Shown here piece after piece: positions 16,328 through 28,700 of a stretch of DNA of 64,000 nt. The notes below the pieces were generated by a model. That model was not told the origin of the DNA. It ran no database searches and saw nothing but the letters and a program-made list of their open reading frames with translations. The position numbers were made by a program, and so were the translations under genes. Each line of letters opens with the position of its first letter. Within the stretch, counting starts at the first letter, position 1. The DNA lies in assembly GCF_000425305.1 (NCBI RefSeq), contig NZ_KE384346.1, forward strand, positions 122,919 to 186,918. The letters run 5' to 3'. This stretch comes from Psychroserpens burtonensis DSM 12212 (GTDB lineage Bacteria > Bacteroidota > Bacteroidia > Flavobacteriales > Flavobacteriaceae).

Positions 16328-19300
16328 TTATTCGTTAGGTAATTCAATAATAAACGTTGTGCCTTGTCCTTCTTTGGTTTCCACTTTCAATTCTCCTTCG
16401 TGCGCTTTTATAATATCATAACTCATAGATAATCCTAAACCTGTACCTTTTCCTGTTGGTTTGGTCGTGAAAAAGGGTTGGAATATTTTATCTATAATAT
16501 GTTTTGGTATGCCATTGCCATTATCTTTTACTTGAATAACAACTTTGTTTTTCAATTTTTTAGTACTCACGGAAACTGTTGGTTTATAATTATTTTTCAA
16601 AGCGTTAGCGTCAGAAGATTTCTCATCAACCACATAAAAGGCATTGGTGAACAAGTTAAGTATTACTCTACCAATATCTTGCGGAATCACATTTATTTTC
16701 CCAATAGATTCATCAAAATCTGTTTCTAAATTTGCGTTAAAAGATTTGTCTTTTGCTCGCAATCCATGATAGGCGAGTCTTAAATATTCATCTGCTAATC
16801 TATTGATATCGGTTGGCTCCTTTTCTACAGAACTGGAACGACTATGTTGCAACATCCCTTTCACAATCCCATCAGCACGTTTACCATGATGATTTATTTT
16901 CTCAAGATTCTGTTTAATATCTGCTGAAATAGCTTTTGCTTCTTCGATATCTCCTTTATCTAACTCCTCATTCATTTCATCAATAAGTTCATTACTTACT
17001 TCGGAAAAGTTATTTACAAAGTTTAACGGATTCTGAATTTCGTGGGCGATGCCAGCTGTTAATTCTCCGAGCGAAGCCATCTTTTCAGATTGAATTAATT
17101 GGGATTGCGTGGCATTTAATTGGTCAATTTTATTTTTTAACTGATTGGTTCTAGATATGACACGCTCCTCTAAAATCTTATTTTCTCTTTTTAATTTTTG
17201 TGCTCTAAAAATGATGTAGCCTCTTAAAAGCAGCACTATTGTAAGGCCAAAAATTATGTAGGCCCACCAAGTTTGCCACCATGGTGGAGCAATCTGAAAT
17301 TTAAGTGCAGCCGGAACAGACCATTCCTTATTACTATTTCGTGTAGCCACTTTAAATGTATAGGCACCAGGTTTTAAATTATAGTAGTTCTTTGATTTTT
17401 TTGTACCCTCGTCATAACTCCAATCATCATCTTCACCTTCTAGAAGGTAGCGATAGCTTAATTGATTTCTATTAAATAAATCTCCGCTCGCATAACCAAA
17501 CCTTAACATGTTTTGATTATTTGATAGTACGAGTCCCTCTGGCATAGCATATGGGAATGTGATAGCATCCCATTTCATTTCAGTCCTGGAGGCATAAGAG
17601 GATGCTTGAATATTTAGGGAATCATTACTAGTTTGTGTATCAAAACCAGGCGCTTCATCCATGACAAACATATTTGTTATCAAAGCACTACTTATATTGG
17701 GCTCTGGTTGCGGTGCTTCATCAATAATTAAGAGATTAAATTTACTTTCATTTTTAGTGACACCTGCCCAAAACTGACCGTTTTTTAAAAATGTTGGAGA
17801 GCCTTGTAAATAATCGTTACCCTTAAAACCTAAACCGCTATTGAAATTATAGAAGCCCTTACTACTAGTTTTAGCTGTAGATTTATCGATAGCGATAAGC
17901 CCATTTAAACTGGCGATATACATAGTATCTTCATTATCTGTAAGTCCAAAAATTACGGGAGGTACCAAACCATTTTCCTCTTTTAGATTCGTAAGTGTGT
18001 TGTCTTCCAGATTTAAAATAGCAATACCATTTTTGGTTGCGACCCATAATTCTCCTTCTTTTGATAGTACAGCTACAGTTCCATCGTTTTCACAAAGGCC
18101 TTGTTCTTCGGTCAGATAACTAATAGTATTTGTTTTTATATTTACCTTTATCAATCCATTATGGGATGGGATCCATAGGATATCATCAGCATAAACTACT
18201 TCGCCAGTTAGCTGCCTAATATTTTTTTTATAATCTATATTTAGTAATGATTTTTTTAGAATATTATTTTTTATATCATATAAAAACAAACCAATTCTGG
18301 AGGTTAACAAAAGAGTATGGGCATTAACTGCCGCATAGCCTGAAAAATAAATAGGGGATTCTGGATTACTGGCATATTTGGTAAGTGTGTTTTCTTGCCG
18401 ATCAATAATAGAAAAGCCTAAACCTGCTGATATTAAGTATTTATCCTTTGAAATCTCTATAATTTCTCCAATAGTGTTTTTGAATTCTGTATCATGCAGC
18501 ATATCATGACTTAATGCTATGATAGATTTTTTCTTTGGATTAATTATATTAATACCACCAGCAGTTCCCAACCATATCTCTCCATTAGTGCTTTCTTCTA
18601 TTTCCCAAACTTGGTCATTAATTAAGCCTCTAGATTTATCAAAATATTCAGTTTTTAAGGTGAAATCATTCGCTATGATCACGCCTTTATCTCTGGTAGG
18701 GAACCACAATGAACCATCTTTTCTTTTAAAAGGTTGTCTTATCCAAGACGGTTCACTTGTAAGTTCAATAGTTTTATAGGCAGTTGCTTCCTTGTTTAAG
18801 ACAGAGATCCCTTTTTCACCAAATATCCAAAGTTTTCCCTGCTGATCTTCAACCATTACGAATGCTCGATCCTCTAAGATATTTTCATCATCGAGTTCCT
18901 GTATTGTTTGTGCCCTGAGCGATAACTTCAAAAGGTGAGGATAATCATTTCCTTCATGATATTGAAACATCCATAAATTACCAGATTGATCTTCTATGGT
19001 ATGGAGACTGAACCCATTTAGTTCATAATCCGTGTTTCCTACAAGTTTTTTTATTTCTGTTCTTTGTTCATTTATGACTGCAATATGAACCTTAAAACTA
19101 ATCCATAGGTTGTAATTACTATCTTCAAAGACACTTATTGCTAGATCGCTACCCTCATTCGCTAATACTTGCAAGCTTGTCATTTCTGGATCCATTTTGT
19201 ACAAACCGCGATTTTCAGTAGCCATATAAATAGTGCCTATGTGGTCGCAAATAACGATTGTTCCGCTAATTTCATCAGTTTGGAGGTTAGTGCTAATGGT

Positions 19301-19966
19301 ATATTCGATATCATTTTTAAAATCCAATACCCAGATCAGACTATTTTTTGAATTCAACACCCATAGTTTGCCTTGTTTATCAAAAGTCATATTTACAACA
19401 CCGGAGTAATCATAACTAAAGGCATTTTCACCGTCATATCTCAATAGGGGAGATTCCCATGACCCTATCCAGAGAGCACCATCTTCCGTTTCTAAAAAGG
19501 AGGTTGTATTATTACTGTCCAATCCTTCATTTTGGGATAGTTGCAGGAGATTAACAGTAGTGTTTTCCAACACTGATGGAGGTTTCATTTTAGTAATTGT
19601 AGGCTTCTTTATCTTAGCTTTTGTGACCGTAAATGGTACAGCATCAAATTTCAATTTTTCGGTAGGGAAATTGTCCCAATCCAGGTCATATTCCTTCATT
19701 GGGGACTTTAGTGGTTTGAAGGTGTTTAATTCAAACGGTTTGCTAGGTACATCATCCAGATTCAATGCATAGGTGACAGGAGTTGTTAGCGTATCTGAGG
19801 TTATGATTTCCCATTCAAAAGATTCTGGGTCTGTAAATTGTAAAGGAATGGTTTCAGGTGTCTTAAAATTGCCAATAGTGGTCTCTGTTTCTGAGGTACT
19901 GGTTTTTTGACAAGACATTATAACTAGGCCAAATAAGAAGCTTGTAAGAAGGATACGGTATGTCAT
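16328..19966 (-). CDS. Propeller/Y_Y_Y sensor histidine kinase with lipoprotein signal (array kinase 7)
   Basis: This 1212-residue protein starts with a lipoprotein-type signal ending in a lipobox (VIMSC, Cys19), odd for a kinase that also has an inner-membrane anchor. Residues ~130-760 carry two-component-propeller repeats (LWIGSWESPLLRYDG, GLWVLNS-type blades), then a Y_Y_Y domain (NYYNLKPGAYTFKVATRN), a single membrane segment (WWQTWWAYIIFGLTIVLLL), a coiled coil and the shared kinase core with His975. Unlike the usual Bacteroidetes hybrid systems of this type there is no receiver or AraC domain after the kinase. It has a 25-nt gap to the kinase gene before it and 5 nt to the one after. 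Confidence 0.92.
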   Translation of the reverse strand: MTYRILLTSFLFGLVIMSCQKTSTSETETTIGNFKTPETIPLQFTDPESFEWEIITSDTLTTPVTYALNLDDVPSKPFELNTFKPLKSPMKEYDLDWDNFPTEKLKFDAVPFTVTKAKIKKPTITKMKPPSVLENTTVNLLQLSQNEGLDSNNTTSFLETEDGALWIGSWESPLLRYDGENAFSYDYSGVVNMTFDKQGKLWVLNSKNSLIWVLDFKNDIEYTISTNLQTDEISGTIVICDHIGTIYMATENRGLYKMDPEMTSLQVLANEGSDLAISVFEDSNYNLWISFKVHIAVINEQRTEIKKLVGNTDYELNGFSLHTIEDQSGNLWMFQYHEGNDYPHLLKLSLRAQTIQELDDENILEDRAFVMVEDQQGKLWIFGEKGISVLNKEATAYKTIELTSEPSWIRQPFKRKDGSLWFPTRDKGVIIANDFTLKTEYFDKSRGLINDQVWEIEESTNGEIWLGTAGGINIINPKKKSIIALSHDMLHDTEFKNTIGEIIEISKDKYLISAGLGFSIIDRQENTLTKYASNPESPIYFSGYAAVNAHTLLLTSRIGLFLYDIKNNILKKSLLNIDYKKNIRQLTGEVVYADDILWIPSHNGLIKVNIKTNTISYLTEEQGLCENDGTVAVLSKEGELWVATKNGIAILNLEDNTLTNLKEENGLVPPVIFGLTDNEDTMYIASLNGLIAIDKSTAKTSSKGFYNFNSGLGFKGNDYLQGSPTFLKNGQFWAGVTKNESKFNLLIIDEAPQPEPNISSALITNMFVMDEAPGFDTQTSNDSLNIQASSYASRTEMKWDAITFPYAMPEGLVLSNNQNMLRFGYASGDLFNRNQLSYRYLLEGEDDDWSYDEGTKKSKNYYNLKPGAYTFKVATRNSNKEWSVPAALKFQIAPPWWQTWWAYIIFGLTIVLLLRGYIIFRAQKLKRENKILEERVISRTNQLKNKIDQLNATQSQLIQSEKMASLGELTAGIAHEIQNPLNFVNNFSEVSNELIDEMNEELDKGDIEEAKAISADIKQNLEKINHHGKRADGIVKGMLQHSRSSSVEKEPTDINRLADEYLRLAYHGLRAKDKSFNANLETDFDESIGKINVIPQDIGRVILNLFTNAFYVVDEKSSDANALKNNYKPTVSVSTKKLKNKVVIQVKDNGNGIPKHIIDKIFQPFFTTKPTGKGTGLGLSMSYDIIKAHEGELKVETKEGQGTTFIIELPNE

Positions 19967-19991
19967 TAAAGTGTGTTTTTATTTAATTGTA

Positions 19992-22900
19992 TTAGAGGTG
20001 GTTTGGTAGTTTTATTATAAAGGTAGTGCCTTTGCCTTGTATTGTGTTAACCTTTAATTCGCCACCATTACTTTTAGTTATGATATCATAGCTCATACTC
20101 AGACCAAGACCTGTTCCTTTTCCTGTGGGCTTTGTTGTGAAAAAGGGCTCAAAAATCCGGTTCAATATATGTTCAGGAATCCCGTTACCATTATCAGTAA
20201 TTCGTATTTCTATGGTAGTATTAACTTTTTTAGTGCTTACTGTAACTGTTGGTTTATAGTTTTCTATTCCAGATTTCTTTTTTTCATCAACGACGTAAAA
20301 AGCATTCGTGATTAAATTAAGAATAACGCGTCCAATATCTTGAGCGACGATTTCGATAGTACCTATAGAGTCATCAAAATCAGTTTTTATATCCGCATTA
20401 AATGATTTATCCTTTGCTCGTAATCCATGATAAGCTAATCGTAAATATTCATCAGCTAGCGCATTGATGTTGGTGGGTTCTTTCTCACCATTGCTGTTTT
20501 GGCTGTGCTGCAGCATCCCTTTTACAATAGAATCGGCACGTTTCCCGTGGTGTGTAATTTTTTCAAGATTTTGTTTAATATCTACGGAAATAGCTTTCGC
20601 CTCTTCAATATCTCCTTGGTCTAACTCGTCGTTCATCTCATCAATAAGTTCATTACTTACTTCGGAAAAGTTATTTACAAAGTTTAATGGGTTTTGAATC
20701 TCGTGGGCAATGCCTGCGGTTAATTCGCCCAAACTTGCCATTTTTTCGGATTGAATTAACTGACTTTGAGTGCTTTTTAGATTTTCTATCGATTTGGTCA
20801 ATTGGTTGGTTCTGTGCGATACTTTTTCTTCCAATAGTTTGTTTTCTCTTTTTAAGGCTGCAGAACGGTAGGCAATAAATGATGAAATGGCAATAATAAA
20901 TAGAATGCTATATAACACATACGCCCACCAAGTTTTCCACCAAGGTGGCGAAATAACAATCGTAATACTTGGGTTTTCTGTACTCCATACGCCATCGCTG
21001 TTTGCTGCTTTTACTCGAAACGTATAAGCTCCTGGCGACAAATTTGTATACGTAAAATTGCGGTCTGTTCCGGCTTGGACCCATTCGTTGTCATAACCGT
21101 CCAGTTTGAAAGCATAGGTATTTACAGCAGGATTGTCATACTGTAAACCGACATAATTGAAGCGAACTCGATTTTGTTCATACGTCAATTGGATGCCATT
21201 TTTTCCGTAGGTTAACATAGGTTCCAATGCATCGGTTTCAGCTTCAGGATTAATGACTCCAATACTTTCTATCTGCACTTTTGGTGGAAACGGATTGGCA
21301 TCGAGTGCTGCAGGGTAAAACACCACAATTCCATTTGATAGGGTCGTCATGAAGGTGCCATCTTCTAATTTAAAAAACTCTCTATAACTTGCATTAAATG
21401 TATTTCCCGTTAAAATGGTCGATAATGGAAAATTTTTAACAGACAGGTCTTTTGGGTTGACTTTTGAAAATCCTCTATCCGTTTTTATCCATAGGTATCC
21501 TGAAGCATCTTCTTGGATGCTCTTTACTGTATTGAATAATAGCCCAGAACCTTCATTAAGCTGTCGTGTCCATTTGCCATTCTTACGGTCAAATTCGAAT
21601 AGTCCCCCTTGATAGGTACCCACCCAAAGCCGACCGGAAGTGTCTTCATAAATAGAGGTGATACAACTCATAGCCGGATCATTTGTGTCTGTATATGTTA
21701 TAAAATTATCATTTAGGGAATTGTATAAGTTTAAGCTTCCGTGGTTTGTACCTACCCAAAAATTGTGTTGTTGGTCTACATAGGTTGTCAAAACGCGATC
21801 ATCATCTAAAGCACCTGTATTTTCTGGGGTGCTTTTTTCTTGATTGTCTCGATATGGATAGTGTTTAAATTTTTTAGTTTTTGGATCGAACGAAAAGATG
21901 CCTTTATCGGTTGATGCTTCCAACCAAATGGTGCCATTTTCATCTTCGGTGGGTTGATTTAGATGGCCATTTTCAACTTTGTTTTCGGTAGAATAGGTTT
22001 CTTTCCTCCCAGTTTTAAGCTCATAAAACACTAAATTTTTGTTCGTAGCGATGTAAAGATTGCCGGCTTTGGTCACGTGTCCTTTACCACTATATCTCTC
22101 GCCTTCATTAGCAGTAAATGTTTTTATAAATGTATCACTGTTTGGTTGCCATTTGTAAATGGTATTTTCGTTACTAAACCACAAGTAGCCTTTTGTGCCA
22201 GAGGCAGGTGTGCACCCTTCTTTTGGATAACTATTGTCTTGTTTTGGATCGTGTTTGTAAATATTAAAGCTGCTTTTTTTAGCGTTGCTTTTATTGGCTC
22301 CGGCCCAACTAAAACCGACCCATAAGGTGTTGGTATGGTCCACCATTTTAACACGTAAATCCTCATTTTTAAAAACAGAGCCTGGCCGTTCGGCATCGGG
22401 AACGTAGCTTTCAAATTGTGTTGTTTTAGAATTGAAATAAACCAATCCATCATTAGAGGATAACCATAAATTACCTTCCTTGGTTTCTTTTATATCGTAT
22501 AACCATTTTTGGAAAGCAGCTCTGTTAGTATCAAACCCAGTTTTAAAATAGTCCATGGTTTCTGTTTTCCGGTTGAATCGCACCATACCATCATAACCAG
22601 CAAACCATAACTGTTTGCTTTTGTCCTCATAGATTCCATTCTGATTAAAACTGTTTATACCTATTAAAGTATTTTGGTCAATAGAAGGGACTGTTAAACG
22701 TTCTGGTTTGGGTTGAAACTTTGTAATACGTTCTGTTTTTGTATCAAAACGAAGCATTTTATTTTCTTTGATATCAATCATCCATAAGATGTCTTTTTCT
22801 GATGGTGCTTCATAGATAAAACCAACATCCAACGTTTGGTTGGAATCCTTTGAAGTAGCATAGCCTTTTAATGGTGTGTCCGTTCCTTGATAGCTATAAA

Positions 22901-23501
22901 AGCCATTGCTCGTCCCAAACCATACCGTTCCTGACTGTGAGGTAAAAGCCGAATAGATGTGTGATGCATCGACATGGTTTGCATTTTTAAATTGTTTACC
23001 AAAAAACTCAAAATCGCCTTTAGGGTCTAATTTCCATAGGTAGAATTCTTGATAATCGTTAGTAGCGGTTCCCCATAAATTCCCTGCCTTGTCTTGTGTA
23101 TATATGGTATATGAAATTGAAAGTTCCTTTTCAGGATATATAAATTGGGTAAAGGTATCAGTAGCACGATTGTATTTAAACAGTCCATTGCTACCTGTAC
23201 TTACCCATACGGTATTATTGTTGTCCAAAAAGATACTGCGAACGCTCGTAATTGGGTCTAAGTTTGTTTCTTTGGTGCCTAGTTGGTAGATTTTATAGTC
23301 GTAACCATCATAGCGCACCAATCCGTTTTGTGTGCCCATCCAAATGTAGCCAAGATCATCTTCTACCATAGCTATAACCGAGCTTTCGGGCAAACCTGTA
23401 ATGACGTCGTGTTTTTCAAAATACACTTGGTTTTGTTGTGCTTGTACTGTGGATAAAAATCCAAGTATTAAAAATAGGTAATAATTTAAGAATGATTTCA
23501 T
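19992..23501 (-). CDS. Propeller/Y_Y_Y sensor histidine kinase (array kinase 6)
   Basis: An 1169-residue kinase with a signal peptide (to about residue 21), ~700 residues of periplasmic propeller blades ([20 protein letters not shown] is the first), a Y_Y_Y domain ([20 protein letters not shown]), one membrane segment ([20 protein letters not shown]), a coiled coil and the shared kinase core near its C-terminus. It stops right after the ATPase domain, so it is not a hybrid. A tract of its kinase region is almost identical in DNA to the 7TM kinase gene (20400-20540 against 24030-24170), pointing to recent gene conversion. The ligand is unknown; in related hybrid systems the propeller senses glycans. 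Confidence 0.92.
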   Translation of the reverse strand: MKSFLNYYLFLILGFLSTVQAQQNQVYFEKHDVITGLPESSVIAMVEDDLGYIWMGTQNGLVRYDGYDYKIYQLGTKETNLDPITSVRSIFLDNNNTVWVSTGSNGLFKYNRATDTFTQFIYPEKELSISYTIYTQDKAGNLWGTATNDYQEFYLWKLDPKGDFEFFGKQFKNANHVDASHIYSAFTSQSGTVWFGTSNGFYSYQGTDTPLKGYATSKDSNQTLDVGFIYEAPSEKDILWMIDIKENKMLRFDTKTERITKFQPKPERLTVPSIDQNTLIGINSFNQNGIYEDKSKQLWFAGYDGMVRFNRKTETMDYFKTGFDTNRAAFQKWLYDIKETKEGNLWLSSNDGLVYFNSKTTQFESYVPDAERPGSVFKNEDLRVKMVDHTNTLWVGFSWAGANKSNAKKSSFNIYKHDPKQDNSYPKEGCTPASGTKGYLWFSNENTIYKWQPNSDTFIKTFTANEGERYSGKGHVTKAGNLYIATNKNLVFYELKTGRKETYSTENKVENGHLNQPTEDENGTIWLEASTDKGIFSFDPKTKKFKHYPYRDNQEKSTPENTGALDDDRVLTTYVDQQHNFWVGTNHGSLNLYNSLNDNFITYTDTNDPAMSCITSIYEDTSGRLWVGTYQGGLFEFDRKNGKWTRQLNEGSGLLFNTVKSIQEDASGYLWIKTDRGFSKVNPKDLSVKNFPLSTILTGNTFNASYREFFKLEDGTFMTTLSNGIVVFYPAALDANPFPPKVQIESIGVINPEAETDALEPMLTYGKNGIQLTYEQNRVRFNYVGLQYDNPAVNTYAFKLDGYDNEWVQAGTDRNFTYTNLSPGAYTFRVKAANSDGVWSTENPSITIVISPPWWKTWWAYVLYSILFIIAISSFIAYRSAALKRENKLLEEKVSHRTNQLTKSIENLKSTQSQLIQSEKMASLGELTAGIAHEIQNPLNFVNNFSEVSNELIDEMNDELDQGDIEEAKAISVDIKQNLEKITHHGKRADSIVKGMLQHSQNSNGEKEPTNINALADEYLRLAYHGLRAKDKSFNADIKTDFDDSIGTIEIVAQDIGRVILNLITNAFYVVDEKKKSGIENYKPTVTVSTKKVNTTIEIRITDNGNGIPEHILNRIFEPFFTTKPTGKGTGLGLSMSYDIITKSNGGELKVNTIQGKGTTFIIKLPNHL

Positions 23502-23618
23502 AAGTTTATATCTATTGATTTATAAGGACATATGTAGTTCGCAATTAATCATTTTGTTTGATAATAAAATTTTAAACAGGCTCGTGTCATTTGTTTTTCT
23601 TTAAAATACGAATTGGTG
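23502..23618. repeat. Array spacer, copy without palindrome insert
   Basis: It shares an order of short blocks with the spacers at 29432 and 35923: GTTTAT near the start codon side, then ATTTA, then TTAATCATT. Unlike them it has no palindromic insert. It probably descends from the same ancestral intergenic region. Confidence 0.45.
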
Positions 23619-25748
23619 TTAAATAGGTAATTCAATGTTAAATTTGGTGCCTTCTCCTTCTTTTGTTTCTACAGTCAATTCGCCACCATGTCCTTTAGTC
23701 ACAATATCGTAGCTCATACTTAAGCCTAAACCTGTGCCTTGACCTGTCGGTTTGGTGGTGAAGAAGGGTTGGAATATTTTTTTCTTAATACCGTCTGGCA
23801 TGCCGTTGCCGTTATCGGTGACCGTAATTTCTACAGTATTATTTTTCTTTTTAGTAGCGATAGAAACAAGAGGTTTGTAGGCTATATCTCCCGAAGCTTT
23901 TGCAGCGATACCTTTCTCATTCACGGCATAAAAAGCATTGGTGACCAGATTTAAAACCACCCGCCCGATATCTTGAGGGATGATCGTGATTGTTTTAATA
24001 CGGTCATCAAAATCAGTTTTCATGTCTGCATTAAAGGATTTATCCTTTGCTCGTAAGCCATGATAAGCTAATCGTAAATATTCATCAGCTAGCGCATTGA
24101 TGTTGGTGGGTTCTTTTTTGCCATTGCTGTTTTGGCTGTGCTGCAGCATCCCTTTTACAATAGAATCTGCACGTTTGCCGTGGTGTGTAATTTTTTCTAG
24201 ATTTTGTTTAATATCTATGGAAATCGTCTTAGCTTCTTCAATATCACCTTTATCGAGTTCTTCGTTCATTTCATCAAGGAGTTCACTACTTACTTCAGAA
24301 AAATTATTGACAAAGTTTAACGGATTTTGAATCTCATGTGCAATCCCAGCCGTGAGTTCTCCTAAACTTGCCATTTTCTCAGATTGAATCAATTGACTTT
24401 GAGTAGCCTTTAGGTTTTCTAAAGAGGTATTCAATTCTTTGGTGCGCAGGGTTACTTCTTTCTCAAGCGTATTTTTTTGTTCAGAAAGTATTCTAGTGTT
24501 TTCAGTAGATAGTCTTTTTACCTCTACTAATTGTGAGGCCAAAGATTTACTGCGTTGGCTAAAATTATACCCTAAATAAATAGCAATACTTAAAGGTAAT
24601 AGCATAAACGAAAGACCAGAAAAATAAACATCGGATGTTGTTGTATCAACTCCAAATGCCTGAAGAATAACGTTCGAAATAAAGTAGATAAAAATTAAAC
24701 CCATGCAGCTTATGAATATGCGGGCAGCTACGCCATTTGTTTTAAGGGCACGAATACTAAGTATGATGATGGCAAACTGGTATAATAATAGTACAAAGGC
24801 GAAATATGAAATTGGATACACTACGTCAGATACCAATTCTAAGAAAAACAACAAACAAAGCGTCCAAAACCAAAAGCCTAAACTGCGGTTAAAAATACGG
24901 TATATACAAAATAGCATTAATAATAGTCCAATACACATAGCAATAAATGTAAAAACATTTAGCCAAAACGTATTTGAAACCATAGAGGATTCCAGGGAAC
25001 GGGAAATTAAGAATAATGAAAGAAAAAATGTAGAGAGCGCAAAGAAGCCATTAATTTTTTCCTTGGGAAAAAACAAAAATAATGTAAAAAACAAAATGGA
25101 AATAAGCGACGTAGCGCCCAAGCTGATATCAAAATATTTCTGCCCTACTTTCGTTAGAGCGAGTCTATTATTTAGAGAAACGTCAGGGCTATTTAAAACA
25201 GATAAGGTTGTTAGCCGGAAGCCAATCTCATGAGAACCATTATATATAGGGAAATCCCAATTGCCTGTTGTATAACGTATAGCGAGCAGTTGCTCCTTAC
25301 CTGGTACCAGCGGAAGTACAAAGATATCATCCCAAGCCTTTTTGTGAGCGCTATCTGGATTGCTCGGCTCACCAAAATTGTTGAGCAGTTTTCCGTCGAG
25401 ATAGATTTCTGATGCGCCCAACTCGCTCACAGTAAAAATTATAGATTCTTTAAATGACGCCTCTATTTTTATCTTTTTTCTAAACCAAACTATTTCATTT
25501 TTTCCTGCAATAGCGCTATTGTCCACCCAATTGATATTACCATTGGTTTGTGCAACCACAGGTTTCCATAGCTTGTCATCATAACTGGGTTGCGCCCAAT
25601 ACAAATCATCTCCTTTGTTATAAGTCCAACCTTCATCTAAGGTTGTCCAGCCTTCGTTAAGGCTTTTATCTAATAATTGAATAGCACTCGATTGCCCCAT
25701 TAATCCCAAAGGCATCCATAGTAGTAAAAACAAGATGTGTTTTATCAT
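23619..25748 (-). CDS. 7TM-DISM-type sensor histidine kinase (array kinase 5)
   Basis: This 709-residue kinase has a signal peptide (to ~residue 19), a periplasmic jelly-roll domain resembling galactose-binding or 7TMR-DISM extracellular domains (WFRKKIKIEASF, SEIYLDGKLLNNFGEP), about seven or eight hydrophobic segments (~205-400), a coiled coil and the shared kinase core. Its start is 5 nt after the stop of the previous kinase gene, consistent with one transcript. The domain order suggests sensing of a carbohydrate or related small ligand. It ends at the ATPase domain. Confidence 0.9.
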   Translation of the reverse strand: MIKHILFLLLWMPLGLMGQSSAIQLLDKSLNEGWTTLDEGWTYNKGDDLYWAQPSYDDKLWKPVVAQTNGNINWVDNSAIAGKNEIVWFRKKIKIEASFKESIIFTVSELGASEIYLDGKLLNNFGEPSNPDSAHKKAWDDIFVLPLVPGKEQLLAIRYTTGNWDFPIYNGSHEIGFRLTTLSVLNSPDVSLNNRLALTKVGQKYFDISLGATSLISILFFTLFLFFPKEKINGFFALSTFFLSLFLISRSLESSMVSNTFWLNVFTFIAMCIGLLLMLFCIYRIFNRSLGFWFWTLCLLFFLELVSDVVYPISYFAFVLLLYQFAIIILSIRALKTNGVAARIFISCMGLIFIYFISNVILQAFGVDTTTSDVYFSGLSFMLLPLSIAIYLGYNFSQRSKSLASQLVEVKRLSTENTRILSEQKNTLEKEVTLRTKELNTSLENLKATQSQLIQSEKMASLGELTAGIAHEIQNPLNFVNNFSEVSSELLDEMNEELDKGDIEEAKTISIDIKQNLEKITHHGKRADSIVKGMLQHSQNSNGKKEPTNINALADEYLRLAYHGLRAKDKSFNADMKTDFDDRIKTITIIPQDIGRVVLNLVTNAFYAVNEKGIAAKASGDIAYKPLVSIATKKKNNTVEITVTDNGNGMPDGIKKKIFQPFFTTKPTGQGTGLGLSMSYDIVTKGHGGELTVETKEGEGTKFNIELPI

Positions 25749-25753
25749 AATCG

Positions 25754-28700
25754 TTAGTTATTGTAAGGTATTTGTATGATGAATGTTGTTCCTGCGTTTT
25801 CCTCGGTCTCCACGCTTAGCTGGCCTCCATGACCTTTAGTAATAATATCATAACTCATGCTCAATCCCAAACCTGTGCCTTGTCCTGTGGGTTTGGTGGT
25901 AAAGAACGGTTGAAATATTTTATCTTTAATGCCGTCTGGCATGCCATTACCATTGTCTTTTATTGAAATCTTCACAGCATGGCCTTTGCGCTCGCCCATA
26001 GCCCCTACAGGGGTGTCCAACAACTTTGTGGAAACTATAACGGTAGGTTCATAGGTTGTTAACCCTTTCAGATTTCCATGATCTAAATCGTTTTTTTCAA
26101 TCGCCATTTTCTTTTCGTTTACGGCGTAGAAAGCATTCGTAATCAAATTTAAAATAACGCGTCCTATGTCTTGGGGAATCACATCTATCTTGCTAATAGA
26201 TTCATCAAAATAAGTTTTCATATCTGCATTAAAATTTTTGTCCTTGGCACGCAGACCGTGATAAGCTAGACGAAGATACTCATCTGCAAGTTTATTGATG
26301 TCTGTGGGTTCTTTTGTTCCACTGCTGCTTCGGCTGTGTTGGAGCATTCCTTTTACAATGGCATCTGCTCGTTTGCCGTGGTGGGTTATTTTTTCTAGAT
26401 TTTGTTTAATGTCTTTTGAAATGTGTTTCGCCTCTTCAATCTCGCCCTTATCTAATTCCTCGTTCATTTCATCTATAAGCTCATTGCTTACTTCAGAAAA
26501 GTTATTGACAAAATTTAACGGGTTTTGGATCTCGTGTGCAATACCAGCGGTTAACTCGCCTAAACTTGCCATTTTTTCGGATTGAATGAGTTGGGACTGA
26601 GTCGATTTTAATGTTGTATAAGCTTTCTCAACTTCCTTTGATTGAGCAAGTTCCCGGTCGCGGGAGCGGTCTTGTTCTTTCTTAAGTATGCGTTCTTTTT
26701 GAACCCGAAAAGCCAAGAATCCCAGACCACAAAAGGCCAAAAAGTAAATGCAATAGGCATAGGCTGTTTGCCAGTAGGGTGGGTGAATGGTGATTTTCAT
26801 TGTAGCCCCTTCCTCATTCCAAATGCCGTCAGCGTTAGATCCTTTCACTCTAAACGTATAAGTACCCGGAGAAAGATTGGTATATGAAGCAGTGCGGTTG
26901 AGTGAGGGCTGAGTCCATTGCTCATCATAGCCTTCGAGCATCCAGGAATATTGGTTGTCCTCTGGTCTTAAGTAGTGCAAGGCGACAAACTCAAATGTCA
27001 AATTCTTTTGCCAGTAGGCTATTTCTATCTCATCAGTGAAGTCTATAGCCTTGGTAAAGATGTCTCCATCAGGCGCAGCGTAGCTGCTATCCATAATGGT
27101 CATATCTGTAATCCAAACTTTGGGTGGAATGCTGTTCTTTTCTTCAAAAAGTGCTTTGGGATCGATGCTATTAATACCTTCGTCCCCTAAAATCCAAACC
27201 TCACCATTAAAAAGGGCTACGGTTCTATTAGATCTTGACCCCAACAAAACACCATCTTCTTCTTTGAAATTTGTAAATACTTTGGTCTTCGGATCAAATA
27301 CAGATAGTCCCCTCTGGGTGGTGAGATACAATCTCCCTTCAGCATCAGAAGTTAATTGGTTATCGTTTCGATAATTTCTTGTGCTTATATCGTTGTGAAG
27401 TAGGCCTTTATCCTGACCATAATTGGTTGTTGTATTGAATTCGGGATTAACATTTACGAGTCCCGTTCCACTATAGGTGGTGAGCCACATGGTGTTATCC
27501 TGGCCAATAGCCCAATTGCCTGAAAATGATTCTCCAGTACGAATCCTCTCAATTTTGTCGTTTCTATATGTATGTAAGCCTCCATCTGTAGCGATCCAGA
27601 TAGTACCCACGCGATCTTCAGTAATAGTTAAGATCTCGTTGCTAGACAATGAGGATTCATCGTTTGGAATCCTATTGTATTGAACAATACTATCGTTAGG
27701 TAGAAGTTTAATGATTCCAAAATCGTTATCATCACTATCTCCAAACCAGCCATTGCCATTTGAATCTTGAAAAAATGAATCGGCGTTAAATCCTTTTGTT
27801 ATGTTGCGATCCAATTCATAAAGCGTCTTCCCATCAAGTCCAACAGCTTCAATGCCATTTTCTTTCAATACCCAAATATGCTTTCTCAGCGGATCGTACC
27901 TTATCATATTCATTTCCGCACCCTTCTGGAAAGGGGTGAAAGATTTGGAAAATTCATCATATTTGGCAAATCCATTACTTGAGCCTACCCAAATATTTCC
28001 TTGATGGTCTTCTATGAATTCCCGTGGGTTCTTGAAGGGAAATTGGTTCTTTTGGAATAAGAAAATCTGAAATTCTTTAGCATTTGCATCCTTTAGCATC
28101 ACTCCGCCTGAGAAGCTGATCCAGAGCCTTTTTTTACGATCCTCAAATGGTGTATTGAGCGAATCAATTTTAAGTTGCTCTTTTCCAAAATGTGTGACGG
28201 ATTTTATTTTCTTGAGGTCCTCTTTGTACAAGTTGGGTCGTGTGCCCAACCATTTAGTGCCTGAAAAATCTATCTTCATCCTAGACGGCCAATATTTTAG
28301 CACTTTAGGATTCTCCCTGGCATTAAAGCGATCGTTGTAAATGGTAAACTCAGCAGTTTCATAATGATACTTCCAAACGAATTGATTAGCTGTATTAAGA
28401 TCCATGAAGTAGATGTCGGCATTGGTTTGTAGTAGTGGGTACTTTAAGCCTGTGCTACTTATCTGTTCTAAAGCACCTTCACCATAAATTAATTCTGTCT
28501 GCTCATCAGTATTCAAATTGTGAATGGTCAAATACTTGCCAGAAGTACACCACAGTAGATTTTTTTTATCCAAAAAGCACAAAGGCTCACTATTTTCTAA
28601 GTCTGTTTTAAATTCAATAATCTTCGCTATTTTTTCACTCATAATGTCAATCAAGTAAGCGGCCGATTGAGTTGTCACTACCAAAAACTTTTCGGACATC

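Noticed and set aside
24703-25233. A 176-codon plus-strand frame opposite the 7TM kinase gene
   Set aside because: The complementary strand encodes clear membrane segments of the kinase; the frame is a low-complexity shadow with no family match that I can see.
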